From: Callipepla californica brunnescens
Taxonomy: Eukaryota; Chordata; Aves; Galliformes; Odontophoridae
NCBI GenBank assembly: GCA_023055505.1
Contig: JALIRH010000007.1
Location: 13,333,773-13,397,772 of the forward strand
Length of the DNA stretch: 64,000 nt
Direction of reading: 5' to 3'
Notes under the pieces: model-generated
What the model saw: the letters and a program-made list of their open reading frames with translations, nothing else
Told to the model about the DNA's origin: nothing
The model's database searches: none
Part shown: positions 23,701-37,160 of the stretch, piece after piece
Position numbering within the stretch: position 1 is the first letter of the stretch
How the letters are laid out: the number at the start of each line of letters is the position of its first letter
Made by a program: the position numbers and the translations under genes

Positions 23701-26685
23701 GTACTCAAAACTGTTTCGTCACAGGCAACTTCCAGAGATTAATACAACCTTCGCCTGTACTGTGATGGGATGCAGCGGTAGGTATGCTGTATTCAGTGCT
23801 ACTGCCAAGTTTAGTGTAGGGCCAGGTAAATGATCTTTCACATTCTGAGTTTAGTGACTCATTTCAAGTGCATGTGTAATGATAATGACAAATGAACAGT
23901 GTTGTTAGGTACAGTAACACTAACTGTGGTATTGCTCAGCCTGTCCCTGCTTAAACTACAGTGAGGCCTCTGCCTTGTCTCCATGTCACAAGTATCAGAC
24001 TGTTGCACAAAAAAAGCCACAGCTAGCTAAGAGGAGGGTTGGATGGGGCTCTTAAAGTAGGTTCAGGGCTCTGGATGTGGAAAATACAAGTGTCATACCT
24101 CATGTTGCCTCATTCCTTCTGCCATGGTTTTATGATTTTTGTTACTGGTATTCCACATCATAATACAATGTTGTGCATTGGGAGTTAAGTTAATGCTCCA
24201 GCTCTGTGGATCATCAGTGACTCTGGGTACATCTGTCTCAGAAGAGAAGAACTACGTACCCCAGAGGACTTTGTGTTGCTTTGCGTTTTTCTGTTTTCTA
24301 CTCAGAGGAAAAGATTAAAACTGTGTGTCATGACACAGGCTCTTTCCTTTTGGATCAACCCAGCAGTGGATGCTCCCTAGCTGTCTCACCTTCAGCATTT
24401 AGCATAAGGCCTTCGTTTTTCAGACACTTTCTCATTTGATTTATTAGCTTCAATTCCGATTATATTGTGTCACTTTGCATTCTAGTATCTTATTTAGTAA
24501 ATCAGCTTTCCTCCTCAGATCATTGCCACTGTTAATTTTTAGGCCCATCTCCCTTTTCCTTTTTGCCTTTCCTGGGGTGTGGGTCTGTGGGTCCCCTGCC
24601 CCAGTCATCACAGAACCAGGCTGAACCAGCCCATGAACTGCGGACACCTGCATGTCCTGAGAATGACTGCAACATCAATGCAGATGGTAAATTCCCATCT
24701 GGGAAGCAATCTTCATGGTGCTGAAGTAGGTCTCTACTACAGATACGACCTAGAAACAGGAAACATTCTTGCAATCAAAGTATAAGCAGTGTTTGTTTTT
24801 ATTTAATCCTTTGTACAGTGAAAGATGAAACATCACCAAAATGCTAGTACAGAAAGAAAGCTAATTGTCTAGTCTGCCTCCACACGAGGATTTCCAGGTG
24901 AGTGGGGCTGAGTGAGAAGGGAAGCCAAGGTTGTATAGCAGCAAATGCATTGTTTCTTCCTCTGTGCTAAGATAGTCACGTGTCTTGTACCAAATCAGTT
25001 TTGCATGTAGATCAGAATGTTGAAGAAAGACACGTTGCTTTTTTTCTGATTTAAAAATGTTACATCATACATTTTCTATACTAGGGCTTGCTAAGTTGTG
25101 ATATTTTCTGTTAGTACTATAAAACAAAAAAAAACCACTGCAGTTAACCTTGTTTTTAAAGTTGAGCTTTGGTGCATTAGAATTTGTGGCTGTTGTTTTA
25201 TTTTATTTCTTTTTCATAGTAAAGGAAGAAAATATTCCTGGCTTGAGCCTGAGATAAAATATTTGTAGGTGTACTATATTTCTACATGAAAGTTCACTTG
25301 CATATTTTTTATGATTCAAGGAAGCATGGAGTGTAATCAGTATTGTTGCCCAAATTGAGATTTCTAATTTAATTGTAGTTTATTGGCTGTATAACAATAC
25401 ATATGTTTGTTGCTGTAGATAGTGAGAACAAAGGAATGTGTTTCCACAGTGACACCCAAAAATGTGATGAGGGCAATAAGCCTTCTGTTTTATTCTGTGT
25501 CTTACCATGGCACATTGCTACTTAAAACATTATGAAAAAAAACTCATGTGAAGCAAGTAAACAATAATAGCATCTTACTATCACAAGGAAAACATAACTT
25601 TAGGTACGTTCTCATAATCACAGCTTGTATTGGTAGGTTAATAGAAGTATAGTTTAGGTATTTTGATTCCTAGTTTCCTTCACTGAATGTTAATTAAACT
25701 ATTTTTCGTAAATAAGTGTAGAATCTTTCCACATATTTTATTCTTTGCTGGTGGCCAGCAATGAAAGTTTGTGTAACTCATGTATGTATAATCCAAAAGC
25801 TCTGGTGTTAGTTTTAAAAAGTGTCACTGGTGTGTCTGGACCTACGGGATAACAGTCTCAACTAAAAAAAATGAAGTGGTTTGTTAGGGATGGTAATATT
25901 CATGTGGAAGAAGTGAATACCAATAGTAAACTAGGGTATTTCCTACTTGAATGCATTTTGTCTACACACTCTTCTTCTCTCTATAAGAGACATTGAGCAT
26001 CTGTGTCAAAAGTTGTATACCTGTTAATGCAAGCAGACTATGCTAAGATGTTGTTGAAGCACATAAATTTAGTATGATACAAGTAGTTATAAAATAATGA
26101 TGAGTAATTTCTTCCTCCCTAATCCTCAGCGGTTATTATGAACAACTGATTTATAAATGGAAAAACGTATGACTTGCTGTTCAGATTATATTATAGAATT
26201 CAGTTGCATGCGTAGTTGAGGATGTTAAATGTTTGGAAGATGGGGCTAAAATGATGAATCGTAGTTATACACATCTCCTTTTTAAATTATTCAAGTCCTG
26301 ACCTTTAATTGTGTTTGCATTTATAAGGTAGGTGAGCAGATTAAGTTTCCTTGCAGCGGTGAGTATTCATGCACAGCTGAATACCAGATATTCAACAGCA
26401 AAGGTCTTGTGGTCCAGCACAGGAATAGCTTTACATGCGTAAATTCCACTCAAATCAATGGGACTAATAGAATAAGGGCTATTGTTTTGTAATTGGTACA
26501 AGTCGTGAAAACAGACATATACACCTTTGCAGATCAGTTTAGTTTACTGTGTTTTTAACCCACAGTACATTTATTTTTTTCAAGTTTTAGTAAGTGTATT
26601 TAGTTTGGATTAGCATACTGTGATGAGCTTTTCTTCTTTACAGTCCACATTAAAGTTAAATTTTAGGTATCTGCAGATTGCAGCC
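20791..26685. other. Unannotated intronic or intergenic sequence
   Basis: No supported exon. Poly-A (22349-22363) and poly-T (22415-22431) runs flank a short spacer. The blocks 21470-21720 and 22560-22860 are somewhat GC-richer and may be very old repeats I cannot name. Frames of 60-80 codons appear incidental. Confidence 0.5.
22349..22431. repeat. Paired poly-A and poly-T runs
   Basis: Fifteen A at 22349-22363 and seventeen T at 22415-22431 could pair into a hairpin with a 51-base loop. Both are likely simple-repeat expansions. Confidence 0.7.
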
Positions 26686-26689
26686 TTAG

Positions 26690-26870
26690 AGTCACAGAAT
26701 CACAGAATTGTAGGGGTTGGAAGGGACCTCTGGAGATCATCGAGTCCAACCCCCCTGCCAGAGCAGCTCCCTAGACCAGGTTGCACAGGTAGGCATCCAG
26801 GTGGGTCTTGAATGTCTCCCGAGGAAGAAACTCCACCACCTCTCTGGTCAACCAGAGGGTTTCTAAAATG
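26690..26870 (-). repeat. CR1 LINE 3' end, well preserved
   Basis: The + strand reads AGTCACAGAATCACAGAATT (two tail units), then GTAGGGGTTGGAAGGGACCT, GATCATCGAGTCCAACCCCC and GTAGGCATCCAGGTGGGTCT. It closely matches the copies at 12157 and 32431 and breaks off near 26870. Confidence 0.95.
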
Positions 26871-26939
26871 GCAGACAGTCACAGGACTCAGTGAACTACA
26901 TTGATGTACAAGTAGTGATGGTAATTGCCATTGGTAATT

Positions 26940-27058
26940 CTTTTTTTTTTTTCTTTTTTTTTTTTCTTTTTTTTTTGTCAGTGCTGCCATATTGAAACGT
27001 ATTCACTTTGTAGTGGTTGGAATTTAATTCTTTTCTTTTTTCTTTTTTTTTTTTTTTT
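26940..27058. repeat. Two long pyrimidine (T/C) tracts
   Basis: Nearly pure T with scattered C at 26941-26976 and again at about 27029-27058, separated by about 50 bases of ordinary sequence. Confidence 0.9.
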
Positions 27059-29090
27059 GGTCAGAATTTGCTTTATGTAAAGAAAGAATAGTATATAGTT
27101 AATCCTCAATTATGCAACAGTCATTTACTAATGCCACAAAGTAAATATAATTATTGGAAATATAACTGACTTCACTCATTCCCCTCCAAGGAAGGGTGAT
27201 TTTTGGCTACACTGTATCTTCCAAAGCACCTTGAATTTATAGTAGTCCTATGATGCCCCAAGGCAGTTGATCTAAATGATAAATGTAAATTATAAGTGGG
27301 TTGTGTTTTACTGAGCCTAAAACAAAGTAAAAAATTTTGTTATCCAAAGCATTGCTAAATGTTGTGAAGATCACGGTGGTTTGTTTTTGAGGTTGTTCTA
27401 CCCTTCTTCCTTTGAAGTATTGTTTGAGGTCATGCAGTGACTGAGAGTCCCCCTGCAGAAGAAGCAGCAGCTTCTTTTTGACATGTTGTCCTAAAAACTC
27501 TTACTTCTAACTTATGTTTCATTTCTTCTGAAAGTTAGTGTGCATTTCATTCTTCAGGAAGTACATTAGTTGTGTTCTTATGCACTTAAAGAAAACATAC
27601 CAAATGCTGATGTTTGTGAGAAGGAATTTGAGACTGTCGAAGTAGATAACTGAATAATCACTGGTCAGAAGAGTAAAGGGTTTGCCTGAGAAGATAAAGT
27701 GACAGGGTAAATTTTTTTAGGAAAAGACCAGTTGACGCTGAACATGATATGGGATATGAAGACAACAAAAACATTCCCACAATCTGAATTTAAAACAATG
27801 TGAAAATGGTTCTCATAGTTCTCTCTGAACAGGTTCAGACAAACAAATTCAAGATCTTGTAGTACAGACGGGAAGATGATGTGAAAGGAATACCTAAATA
27901 AGGGGTAGAGATGGTGCAGAGTAGAAAACCTTATACAAAAAAACCTCATGTTTGACTCAAAGTGGGACGTGACTCCAAGTTAGTAAGATCATCTGATTGT
28001 ATAATCTAGTTAAGTAAAACATTGATTGTTGAAGAAAACATATTGAAATCACCTGTGGAGTATTTCCTTAAAAGACATCCATCTATCCATTAAATGGTAA
28101 ATACAAGTCAATTAGAGAAGTAATGAGAAAATAACATAGGAGTCTAACACTAAATCTAGGAAGTGTCACATGACAGAACCAGAATAGATAGAACATATCT
28201 GATAACTGGGGAGGAGTGTATTGGCTCCTAATATGATGTGATGATTAAGAGGGGACTAATTCCTATCTGATTTCAAGATTCAGAAGGTTATTGAAATAAA
28301 AGTAAAATCTTCACAAATTAGACAGAGGACTGACAGCTGTTGAATGAAATGGAAAATGTAATAACTGAAACTTAAAAGCAGACAAACAAGTTTTCTATGA
28401 GCAAAGACTAGACAAAATGTATTAGTATTTACTTTTAATTTAAGAGTAGCTACTCTTGTGGAATACAGGAGGTTCTATCTTAGAACACAGTCTCCACTTT
28501 AAGAAATAAATTCTTGAACTGGGAGGTTCAGCTATGGTCTATAGGAACTTATATGGGAGTTATTTCGACCGTGACTTCTGGCTTCATAAGGCACTGGATC
28601 TCATGGTGCAAATTCATGTCTTCTCTACCTTACTTGTGCATGTTAAATATATAGACGTTTAAGAATCTGTTCCAAAATATATACTGGTTTCAGAGGTTGT
28701 GTTAAAATACATAATGAATGAAAAAAATTACGTAAACATATGCAGTGATAGATACTAAGCATTTATATAGAAATAAAATAGACCAAAAAAAGTGACAAAT
28801 TAGGTTCCGTCTTCTGAGGCAAGGAGAGATTCAAGCAATGTATAATTCTGTCATGGGTATCTTCTTGAGCACACAAAATTTCCTTCACCTCAAAGAAGAG
28901 GTGATGTTTTTAAATGTAAACAGAAAATAAAACATGTAATTGAACACAGTAAGATTGAATCTACTTAGCAGGTCTAACAGTGGGTAAGACACAGCAGTTA
29001 ATCTGATAAGACTTGTGAAAGTTTATAAAAAAAAAAAAACACAACACTTGAGTTTAATTTTTGAATGTCAAGTATTCAAGTAATAGCAGT
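27059..29090. other. Unannotated intronic or intergenic sequence
   Basis: AT-rich sequence. No CR1 words or supported exon. A 94-codon - frame at 27665-27949 has no recognised product. Confidence 0.55.
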
Positions 29091-29094
29091 CCTT

Positions 29095-29382
29095 TATCAG
29101 GGAGTGATAGGACAAGGCACAGCGGATTTATACTTAGAGGGGGTAGATTTTAGATTAGGTAGTTGGAAGAAATTCTTTCCTTTGTGAGTGGTGAGGCACT
29201 GGCCTCACAGGTTGCTCAGAGAAAAAGTGGATGTCCCATCCCTGTGTTCAAGGCCAGATTAGATGGGGCTTTGGGCAACCTGGTCTTCTAGGAGAGGTTC
29301 CCTAATCATGACAGAGTAGTTGGAATTAGATAATCTTTAAGGTCCATTCCAACTGAAACCGTTCTTTGATTCTGTGATTGTA
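29095..29382 (+). repeat. CR1 LINE 3' end, sense orientation
   Basis: The + strand reads GGAAGAAATTCTTTCCTTTG, TGAGTGGTGAGGCACTGGC, TGTTCAAGGCCAGATTAGAT, GGGGCTTTGGGCAACCTGGT, GGTCCATTCCAACTGAAACC and ends TTCTTTGATTCTGTGATTG. This is the CR1 3' UTR and tail in sense, one of the few + strand copies. Confidence 0.92.
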
Positions 29383-30854
29383 GCTCGGCTGATTGCTGGT
29401 GATAGAAATGCATAATCTAGATGTATTTTGTCATAGTAATTACTGGATTTTTTTTTTTTTCCTTGCATGTGTCTGAAGGATTGGTTGGAAAAATATGGTA
29501 AACGTTAAGAAAGAAGAATCACATTTTCTGTAGGTTTAGAATTTTGGAAGTAGCAGTTTAAAGAAGCTTGGAAGCAGATAAACAGTCTCTTGTTCTGAGT
29601 ACAACAGATCAGGCAGAAGCAGATCTGATACTTCATACTCATATTTGCCTGGAAGAGGAGGTTTTATGGTACTCTGTGGTTTCACACTCACACCAGTGGA
29701 AATACTTGATTGCTTCTGCAGTTATGGAGCACAAATAGTGAACATGTTTCTGTGGGATCCATTCACAGTTGGGCCATTTCAAAACCATATTGAGAACTGT
29801 CTGTATCATGTAACATAAGGAGCCTTCCATTTTGTGCTCCCTTTGTTCAGAGTATCCAATAATCACTGCTTATACTAATTATGTGATGTTATCCTTATCT
29901 TAGACCTGGCAGTAATGAGTCTGGTGCAAACCCTTCCTCAGTGGGATAGGGTGGAGAAAGCATGCTCCCAGCTGTGCTTCGGATTGGACACTTTACAGCT
30001 CTGCTGGGTACCTACAAAGTACATGGAGGGAACAGCATCTGTCCTTGGTTCATAGTCAGAAACACCAGACCGTAATTATACACCTCAGCAAGAGAGATGA
30101 ACTTGGCAGCAAGAAGTAGTGTTTGCCTTTTCATTATGGCTAAGTATACTAGATGAAACTGATGCAACTGTTACCTCAGTCTCTCACTAACCTGACCTCT
30201 TTCCATAGTGAGGCTCACAAGAGAGCAACAGTACAACTGTGACAGGACAGTTAGGATAACATTTACTGGGACGTGACACTTGTTCCAGCTATCTCAAACT
30301 TACCTTTCTGACAATTACTGAGAACTTAAATACTTCTAATAAGACAGAGAGACCGAAACTGATAATTCATTTTTGTGATAAATTGTTTTAAGAGGAATTT
30401 GGCTCTTATTTCAGTGAAGATGGACTTAAATTGGAAACATAAAAATATTTCTAATAATTTATTATTATTATTATTATTATTATATCTATATTAATGAGCC
30501 AATATAATTAATATATATCTCTTGACCCACTGAGGGCTATCTTGAACTTATGTCACCACTCTATGTGCTGCCATTTTGACTCCAACTCATAGATGATGAC
30601 ACCATATCTCATCACTGTTAATAGTGTGATCCAGGAGACTGTCACAGGCTCGTTTTGGTTCAGTATGTCCTGACAAACTTGCATATGGTGTTCTTTCTAT
30701 TCCTTTGTGAGCATTTGTGGGACTCACCTCATGCAAACTTTGTGATATTCTTCCATTACTTCCATTGTTTCCAGTACAGTTTGTATGCCAGTCAAATCCA
30801 GTAGGGTCCTGATGGGAGGAGTTTCAATGTCTTCCTCTGCAGTGAATTAATGCT
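29383..30854. other. Unannotated sequence with an (ATT)n microsatellite
   Basis: No supported exon. The ATT repeat at 30457-30484 and the following AT-rich stretch are low complexity. The rest is not assigned. Confidence 0.55.
30457..30484. repeat. (ATT)n microsatellite
   Basis: Nine near-perfect ATT units within AT-rich flanks. Confidence 0.92.
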
Positions 30855-31595
30855 AGTAGTCACAGACTGGTTGAGGTTGGTAGAGACCTCTGTGTCAGTC
30901 TGGTCTCAGCCCTGCTTCAGCAGGGACACCCAGTCTGTGCCCAGCACTATGTCCAGGCCTTCTGCAGTTCTCCAAGGAGGAAACCCCACAACCTCTGAAA
31001 ACTCACACAACTCTGAAGTGCTTCCTCGTATTTAAGCAATACCTTTTTGGTGCCAGTTTGTGCCCGTTGACTGTTGTCCTTGCTCTAGGCACCACTGTTT
31101 TCAGAGCCTGGCTTGATCCTTTTTGTGGACATTAGTAAGGTACACTTGGAGCCTCCTCTTCTGCAGGTTGAACAGGCCCAGTTCTCTCAGACTTTCTTTA
31201 CAGAAAAAGGGTCTTCCAGTGCCTTGATTGTTTTGGTTGGACTCTGTTAAAATCTATCCACTAAGTCTGTGTCTGTCGTACACTGGTGGACCTGGAACTG
31301 AACACAGCTCTCCAGGTGTGGCCTTGCCAGTGCTGAGTAGAGGAGAAGGACAGCATCTTTTGAGCTGCTGTCAATACTTTGCCTGATGCAGCCAAGAATG
31401 CATTAACTTATGTTAAACTTGGGGTCTACTAGGACCTTCCCTGCAGAGCTGCTTTGCAGCTGGGTGCCTCAAGCATATCCTCATGGTTGGTTTTGTTCCT
31501 CCCCTGGTTCAGAGCTCTGCACTTCTTCTTGTTGAACTTTGAGGTTCTCATCAGCCCATTTCTCTGGCCTTTTGAGGTCAGCTATGCCTCCTGTC
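30855..31595 (-). repeat. CR1 LINE, about 740 bases including ORF2 3' region
   Basis: This is the longest - strand CR1 here. In + strand order it shows the 3' end (GGTTGAGGTTGGTAGAGACC), TTTGTGCCCGTTGACTGTTG, TTCTGCAGGTTGAACAGGCC, CCAGGTGTGGCCTTGCCAGT, GGGGTCTACTAGGACCTTCC, GCAGAGCTGCTTTGCAGCTG and TCTGCACTTCTTCTTGTTG. That is the antisense of the ORF2 C-terminal part and 3' UTR. It is degenerate, with no intact frame. Its cut at about 31595 is a typical 5' truncation. Confidence 0.9.
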
Positions 31596-32430
31596 AAATA
31601 AAAAAAGAAATAAGCCAAGAAAATTCAAGTATAGGTCTCATCTATATGAAGGTACTGATTCCAATTTTTCCTTTCCCTAATTTCAAAAACGTTCTTAGCT
31701 GGGCTTTGGAAAGTCATTACATGAAACATAAAACATTAATTAATGGTCTTTTGGATAGCCTTATTTATACCTTCTGCAGAGAACAAGTACAAGGGGACAA
31801 TCGATGCACTTGAAAACTGATAATCTTAATGGGAGAAAAAAGAAACAGCAAGAAGAATAAAATTAATTATTTTAAAACCTCTCCTTGGCAAGTCATGTGC
31901 TCTGCTGGCAGATAGCTGTTGGACTTTCCTCATAAAACCCCATCTTCATGTTATTTATAAATTTTTGTAAATACTGCTGCCTTTGTTTGTTTGGTATTTG
32001 GCTTGTTAAAATGTGACTTATTTGCCTATGGGTCTTATCTTCTATATTATAAAAAGACAGATTTCCTGAAGACTGGGCTGAACACCTTTTAACAGGTTGT
32101 CAGAAGTGTGAGCATAAGTGGAAGGCTTGCTGTAAGAGCCTGGAAATTCCAAATTCTTTCCGCTAAGGATTTAGCCAGGTACCTTATACATCTGGTAGCC
32201 ACAGTTCAAAAGAACTGGTAATATTTTTCAAGTTGTTTTATGGTTTACTTCTGTGGATACCAAGGAGAAATTTTTGATAGAGGATAAGACATGTAAAAAT
32301 AAGTATGATATGCATTTTCTTGTTTTTTCTTAACTGAAAAGTAAACACTTGTCATCTGCAGAGGAAAGCAAATAAAGTGACCTTGAAAAAGTACACGTGG
32401 AGTTTACTACAGGGTTTATATTTAAGTAGA
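31596..32430. other. Unannotated AT-rich sequence
   Basis: No repeat or exon was recognised. The 119-codon frame at 31454-31813 starts inside CR1 and is not supported as a gene. Confidence 0.55.
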
Positions 32431-32690
32431 TAATCACAGAATTGTAGGAGCTGGGAGGGACCTCTGGAGATCATTGAGTCCAACCCCCTGCCAAAGCAGC
32501 TCCCTAGCCCAGGTTGCACAGGTAGGCGTCCAAGTTGGACATCTCCAGAGAACATCTCCAGAGAAGGAGACTCCACCACCTCTCAGTGCAGCCTGTGCCA
32601 GTGCTCCATCCACTGTGAAGAAGTTCCCTAACACATTTGTTTGGAACTTCCTATGCTTCAGTTTGTGGCTATTTCCCCTTGTAGGGGTAA
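32431..32690 (-). repeat. CR1 LINE 3' part with a small internal duplication
   Basis: The + strand reads ATCACAGAATTGTAGGAGCT, GATCATTGAGTCCAACCCCC, AGCCCAGGTTGCACAGGTAG, GAGACTCCACCACCTCTCAG and CTTCAGTTTGTGGCTATTTC. A short tandem duplication of ACATCTCCAGAGA sits at 32538-32563, where the family has one copy. Same subfamily as 12157 and 26690. Confidence 0.94.
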
Positions 32691-35600
32691 AAACAAAGTT
32701 CCAAAATAAGCAGTGACCTCTGAGTGTAAAATGATAACATTTCTCTTCCTCATTTCCATTTACTCTTGTTCGCGCTCTCATGGAAATAATTTCTGATGAC
32801 ATCTCTTCATTTGTTTAACAAAAGCAGTACAAACTGACCTTTTAAATAACATTTTTTATTACTATTTCTAAATACTTAATACAAAAATGCCATTGTTGTA
32901 TAGGTGAGATCATTAGTGACCCAAGAATCTGTCTGCAAAAATAAAGTCAGAACTCTTACCTTCTGAATCCTTGTGCTCTGTGGGTCATGTTGTTCTGTAA
33001 AGGAAACAGAAGCACTGTGTCACTGATTGTTCTGCACTTCACTGGCTCTCCCATTTGGAAGATAAATCCAAAGCTCACTCAGGCTAGTGAGTCTTTCCAG
33101 TGAGGTCATGTGATGTGGGATGAATTAGATGGTAATACATTTTCCTTCTTTTAATTTGTTCAGTAGATATTAATGTATTCTTAGAATTTTAGGACATAAA
33201 GGCAATACAAAAATGTGTATGTTAAGCTTAGGCCTTTAGTGAGATTGTTAGATGGAAACTGCTGCTTTGATTTCACTCAAATAGTATAAAATGGGACCAC
33301 TGGAAAATAGGAAGAAGGCTGGAGGAAGGGACAGATGTTCAGTGTTACACATCGGCTGATGTCCCACACTTTAAGTAGGATGTAATGTTAAACATGCCTT
33401 CTTTCTGGTTTGTTTACATTCTTTTCCAGCATTTAATATTTTAAACTGATTTCATAAGGAAGTGAGGCTCAAGAAATTTCATTTTGTCTATTTCACTCCC
33501 CTCTGAAGCAAAAACGTTGGAAGATTCACATCAGTTAAATAGCAGAATAAAAGTTTCTTAATTCGACCATATGTATTGGTCATGAAGACTTGTTAGTAAA
33601 GGAAAGAGATTCACTGAGGTAATGTCGTGCAGAACTCAAATCTCACACATTCTTAATTGTTCACAGGCCAAAATTATACACATATTCACTGATAACCTGT
33701 ACACGAGGAAGATAATATATTTGGGAATAGATGGTTCCAGTTTCAGAATAAGAGTTTATTTCCGCTGTAAAAGTGCTCACTTCATCACACTTCATAGAAG
33801 GGATTTAGAAATTCTTTAGTGTAGTTGAATCATAGTAAATGTGGTTGATGTTAACAGAGACTTCCTAATGACTAACCAAACTAATCTAACAGGCCATGAT
33901 TCAAAAGCAGCAAGAGTTGCTTCAAAGGTTTTAAGATAGGCACAGCAGTGTAATTGAGACAAAACCAAGCAGTTACCATACAGAACTAATGAAGAAGCAT
34001 AATCCTAAGCTAATGAATTGAGAACAGAAAATGAAATATAAAGTGCCATGATTTTACCTTAAGTGCCTTTCAATAACTGAGTCAGCATGGAGATTTTCTC
34101 TAAGCTTTACAAAATAAACTAGGCAAATGTAAAGCTCCACAGCTAGTCCTGCAGCTACTCTTCTTCCACGTTGTGTATGTGGCTTTTTTTAGAATTTAGA
34201 TTGATCTCCTTTGAAAATGATCAGGTCAAACAGCAATGAAGAAACAAAACCACTTTAATGTGCAGAACCTATCCTTAGCAGTTTTCTTTTTTGGGTGATA
34301 CAAGAAGTTGTGCTCATAAATACATACTCTGCCCTTTCTCAGTAGCCTGTTCTTTATTTAAAAAAAAATCCATTGCTATTCTTTAGAATAAGTAAATAAG
34401 CGTTCATTTTAAGGACTCTGTTAAGACTTAAGATGGATTCAGAGACCTTAGGGTTCTTGAGGGAAGAGAACTTGGCTCTTTCTGTCAGCTTAAATGCATG
34501 TTTTAGGATGACTTTTTACGTTTTGTTCTATCTGTAAGCGCTCTTTTCTTCTCTCTGTATTTCCTTCCTACCACTGCATCCATGCATGGGTGTTGCTCAT
34601 TTCTCAATTTTGAAACTGTCAGTTTTCCTTCTAAGCATCCTTCTGTGCTGGTGACTGCTGCTATAGCACTTTTACTTTGGCTGGGCAGGCAAAGTGAAAC
34701 CTAGTGAAGCAATACATCAGTTATGCAACTCCCACTAGAAATTTTAATATCAGCACCTGTGATCAATGAAGCCAGCCTTCCAGTCAGTGTTTGGTGGATT
34801 TAGCACACGGTTTTCATGGCTTTAAAGTGAGCTTCTAATGTAAATCCTCAATGCAGTGTATCTATGTGGGGGGATGGGTTTCTGGAAGAAAAGGTGGTAT
34901 ATAATGTCTGCTTCTTTCTAGCATTCTTTCTCTCTGTCTTACAGGGTTCTTCTCCTTTGTCACTGCCCAGTCCTGTACATGTGTAATCTACTGCCCTAAT
35001 TTAGTCACAACTCTTCCTTTTTCCTGTATACCCATGCACATTTATGTACATGTCAGTGTAATACATGCCTAAGCCATCTGGTATCTTTCCTTGCAAATGT
35101 TCGCACAGAAAATTGACTGTGAGTAAGGTTCTGAACCTGCCTGTCCAAATGGTCCATATTTGTTTGATTTCTTTAGCAAATGCATAGATCCTATTAGTGA
35201 GACTGATCCAACATATTTCCATGTGTCAGCTGTACCTGCTGCAAGTGTCATTCTGTTCAGTGGTAACAAGACTTGCATCCTAAAATAGAGGGAAAACAAG
35301 AACATCAGGTCCTTTTGAGGATCTGAATCGCTTTTTCTACCATCTGCTGACCAATGCCTTCAAGGAAAGAAAGTCTGTGTCTGGATTGACACCTTTCTTC
35401 TTTTTAAGCCAATAAAAGAATGGCCTGTAAAAGAGCCTAGGCTGTATTTGCAAGAAAAGCTTGTAAGAACATAAAATGTCAGTGGCACCATATGATTGCA
35501 ACTCATTGTCGTGGTTGCACGTATAGGAGCTGAGGTAGTCCTTTTGTTAAATGTATTTATTATCCTTTGAAAGTTATTAATTTAACTGTGATAAAACTGT

Positions 35601-37009
35601 CTTATTTTAGATGAAGTTGTGTTACAGAATTTAGAGAAGTTACGTAAGAGAAGAAATGCGCAAGCATAAAAATGAAACTTGAACCTCTTATTTCATTGTT
35701 AAGACGTAGAATTTAGAAAAAGAAACAAAAAGAACATGTTCTTGTTTGGATAGTCATTTCTTTAGCAGGTACACGGATAAAATTAAAAATTGCAGGAGTT
35801 ATAAGCTGCATTGTATGACCCAGGTTAGTCATCAAGTGTAACCAGCAAAAATACTTGCATGGTTAGAGGAAATATTAGGGGCAGGGTTGTCCCTTCCTCT
35901 GAAATATCCGGTGTTAGCCTGAGAATAGTACTATGGTAGACTGTCTGTTCTAGTAGCTATCCTGCATTTCATGTGTGTACCTATACATCCTCTCTTCATC
36001 GATCTTTTTCTTTTTTTAACGTGAAATCAGTTTCATATGAAATCAACCCTTATTCAGTCTTATTTTAGATGTTATCCAGTAAGATGCATTTAGTCACCCA
36101 GAGGAAGGTAATCTTGTGTAGCAGTTCAGTAAGATATATATGTTTTGCATAACACGTATATTTCAATTGTAAGCATTTTATTAAAGCAAAATATACTTTG
36201 TAGTTACTCTCTTGTGTACAGTAGAATACCAGCGCAATGTGATCTTCCTGATTTTGAAATAACATGCAAGTCCATGGAAATGATTTCATAATCTAGCACT
36301 GATTGCATTCAGTCATATTGAATTACAGTGGAATTCTACTGGAAATGCCTACGGCTTGTACTCTCACATCAAACTCATCCAGCGTGATTTCAGCAGCATG
36401 ATTTCATACTTTCTTTAGTGCACTGGATGTGTGTACAAGACGCAGAACTTACTATTCTGTAAAGCAGAAACAAGAGGCCGGTACTTAATTTCTTAAGGTA
36501 AAACAATATATGTGAAGAGTGCATCTTCAGAAAGTAAAGGCTAACATCCTGTTATGAGGGAGTTACAAATTACATTTATGTTAAAAAGAGCTGCCTAGTA
36601 GAGAGAGATTACACTGGAAAGTAAGTGATACTAATTCTGTTCATAGTGTTAGATCTAGCATGCAAAGCAACTTTGGGATAGTCATCCTATTTTCCTACAA
36701 TTAATTTCTCTATTCTGAAGTGGGCACCATGATGCTGAAATCCATTTTAAAGTACCTTAAAGACTGCATTTACGAAACAGAGAGAACTACTATTTCAGTA
36801 ATATATTATATTACCAACTGTTTCGAATAAAGTAAAAATGATCTAGAAAAAAAGCCAACAAAACAGGATTATTTTTTCTATGTTGACGTTTCTAAAATGT
36901 TGCAAAAACATGGCCAGACTGTGTTACTATGTTTTAAATGGTGTTTATTTAATTTTTTCTTTCCCCAAATACCCACTGCACAGTGATGAGCAGTGATAAT
37001 TCTGCCTGC
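32691..37009. other. Unannotated intronic or intergenic sequence
   Basis: No recognisable exon, RNA gene or CR1 fragment. Small overlapping frames (33622-33819, 35001-35305, 36065-36289) have no recognised product. Confidence 0.5.
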
Positions 37010-37160
37010 GAGTTGTGGTTTAACCCAGCAGCAAGCTGAATGCTGCCAAGTTGTTTGGTTTTTCTGCTCCTTCCAGTGCAGTGGGGGGAGACAATCAGAA
37101 AAAAAATGCAGAGCTCATAGGTTGAGATAAAAGCTATTTACTACGAAAGAAAAGGAAGAG
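37010..37160. repeat. Possible avian dispersed repeat (LTR-like)
   Basis: GTTGTGGTTTAACCCAGCAG, then GTGCAGTGGGGGGAGACAAT and TAGGTTGAGATAAAAGCTAT resemble a dispersed avian sequence with the words 'tggtttaacccc', 'gtgggatgggggagagaatc' and 'gggttgagataaag'. I recall the wording but not a secure family name, and the element's ends are not defined here. Confidence 0.4.

Noticed and set aside
31454..31813. 119-codon + strand frame
   Set aside because: It begins inside antisense CR1 and continues into AT-rich sequence, with no recognised product.
32434..32802. 122-codon - strand frame and its 80-codon + strand partner
   Set aside because: Both lie over the CR1 copy at 32431-32690, and their peptide wording is that seen when CR1 3' sequence is translated.
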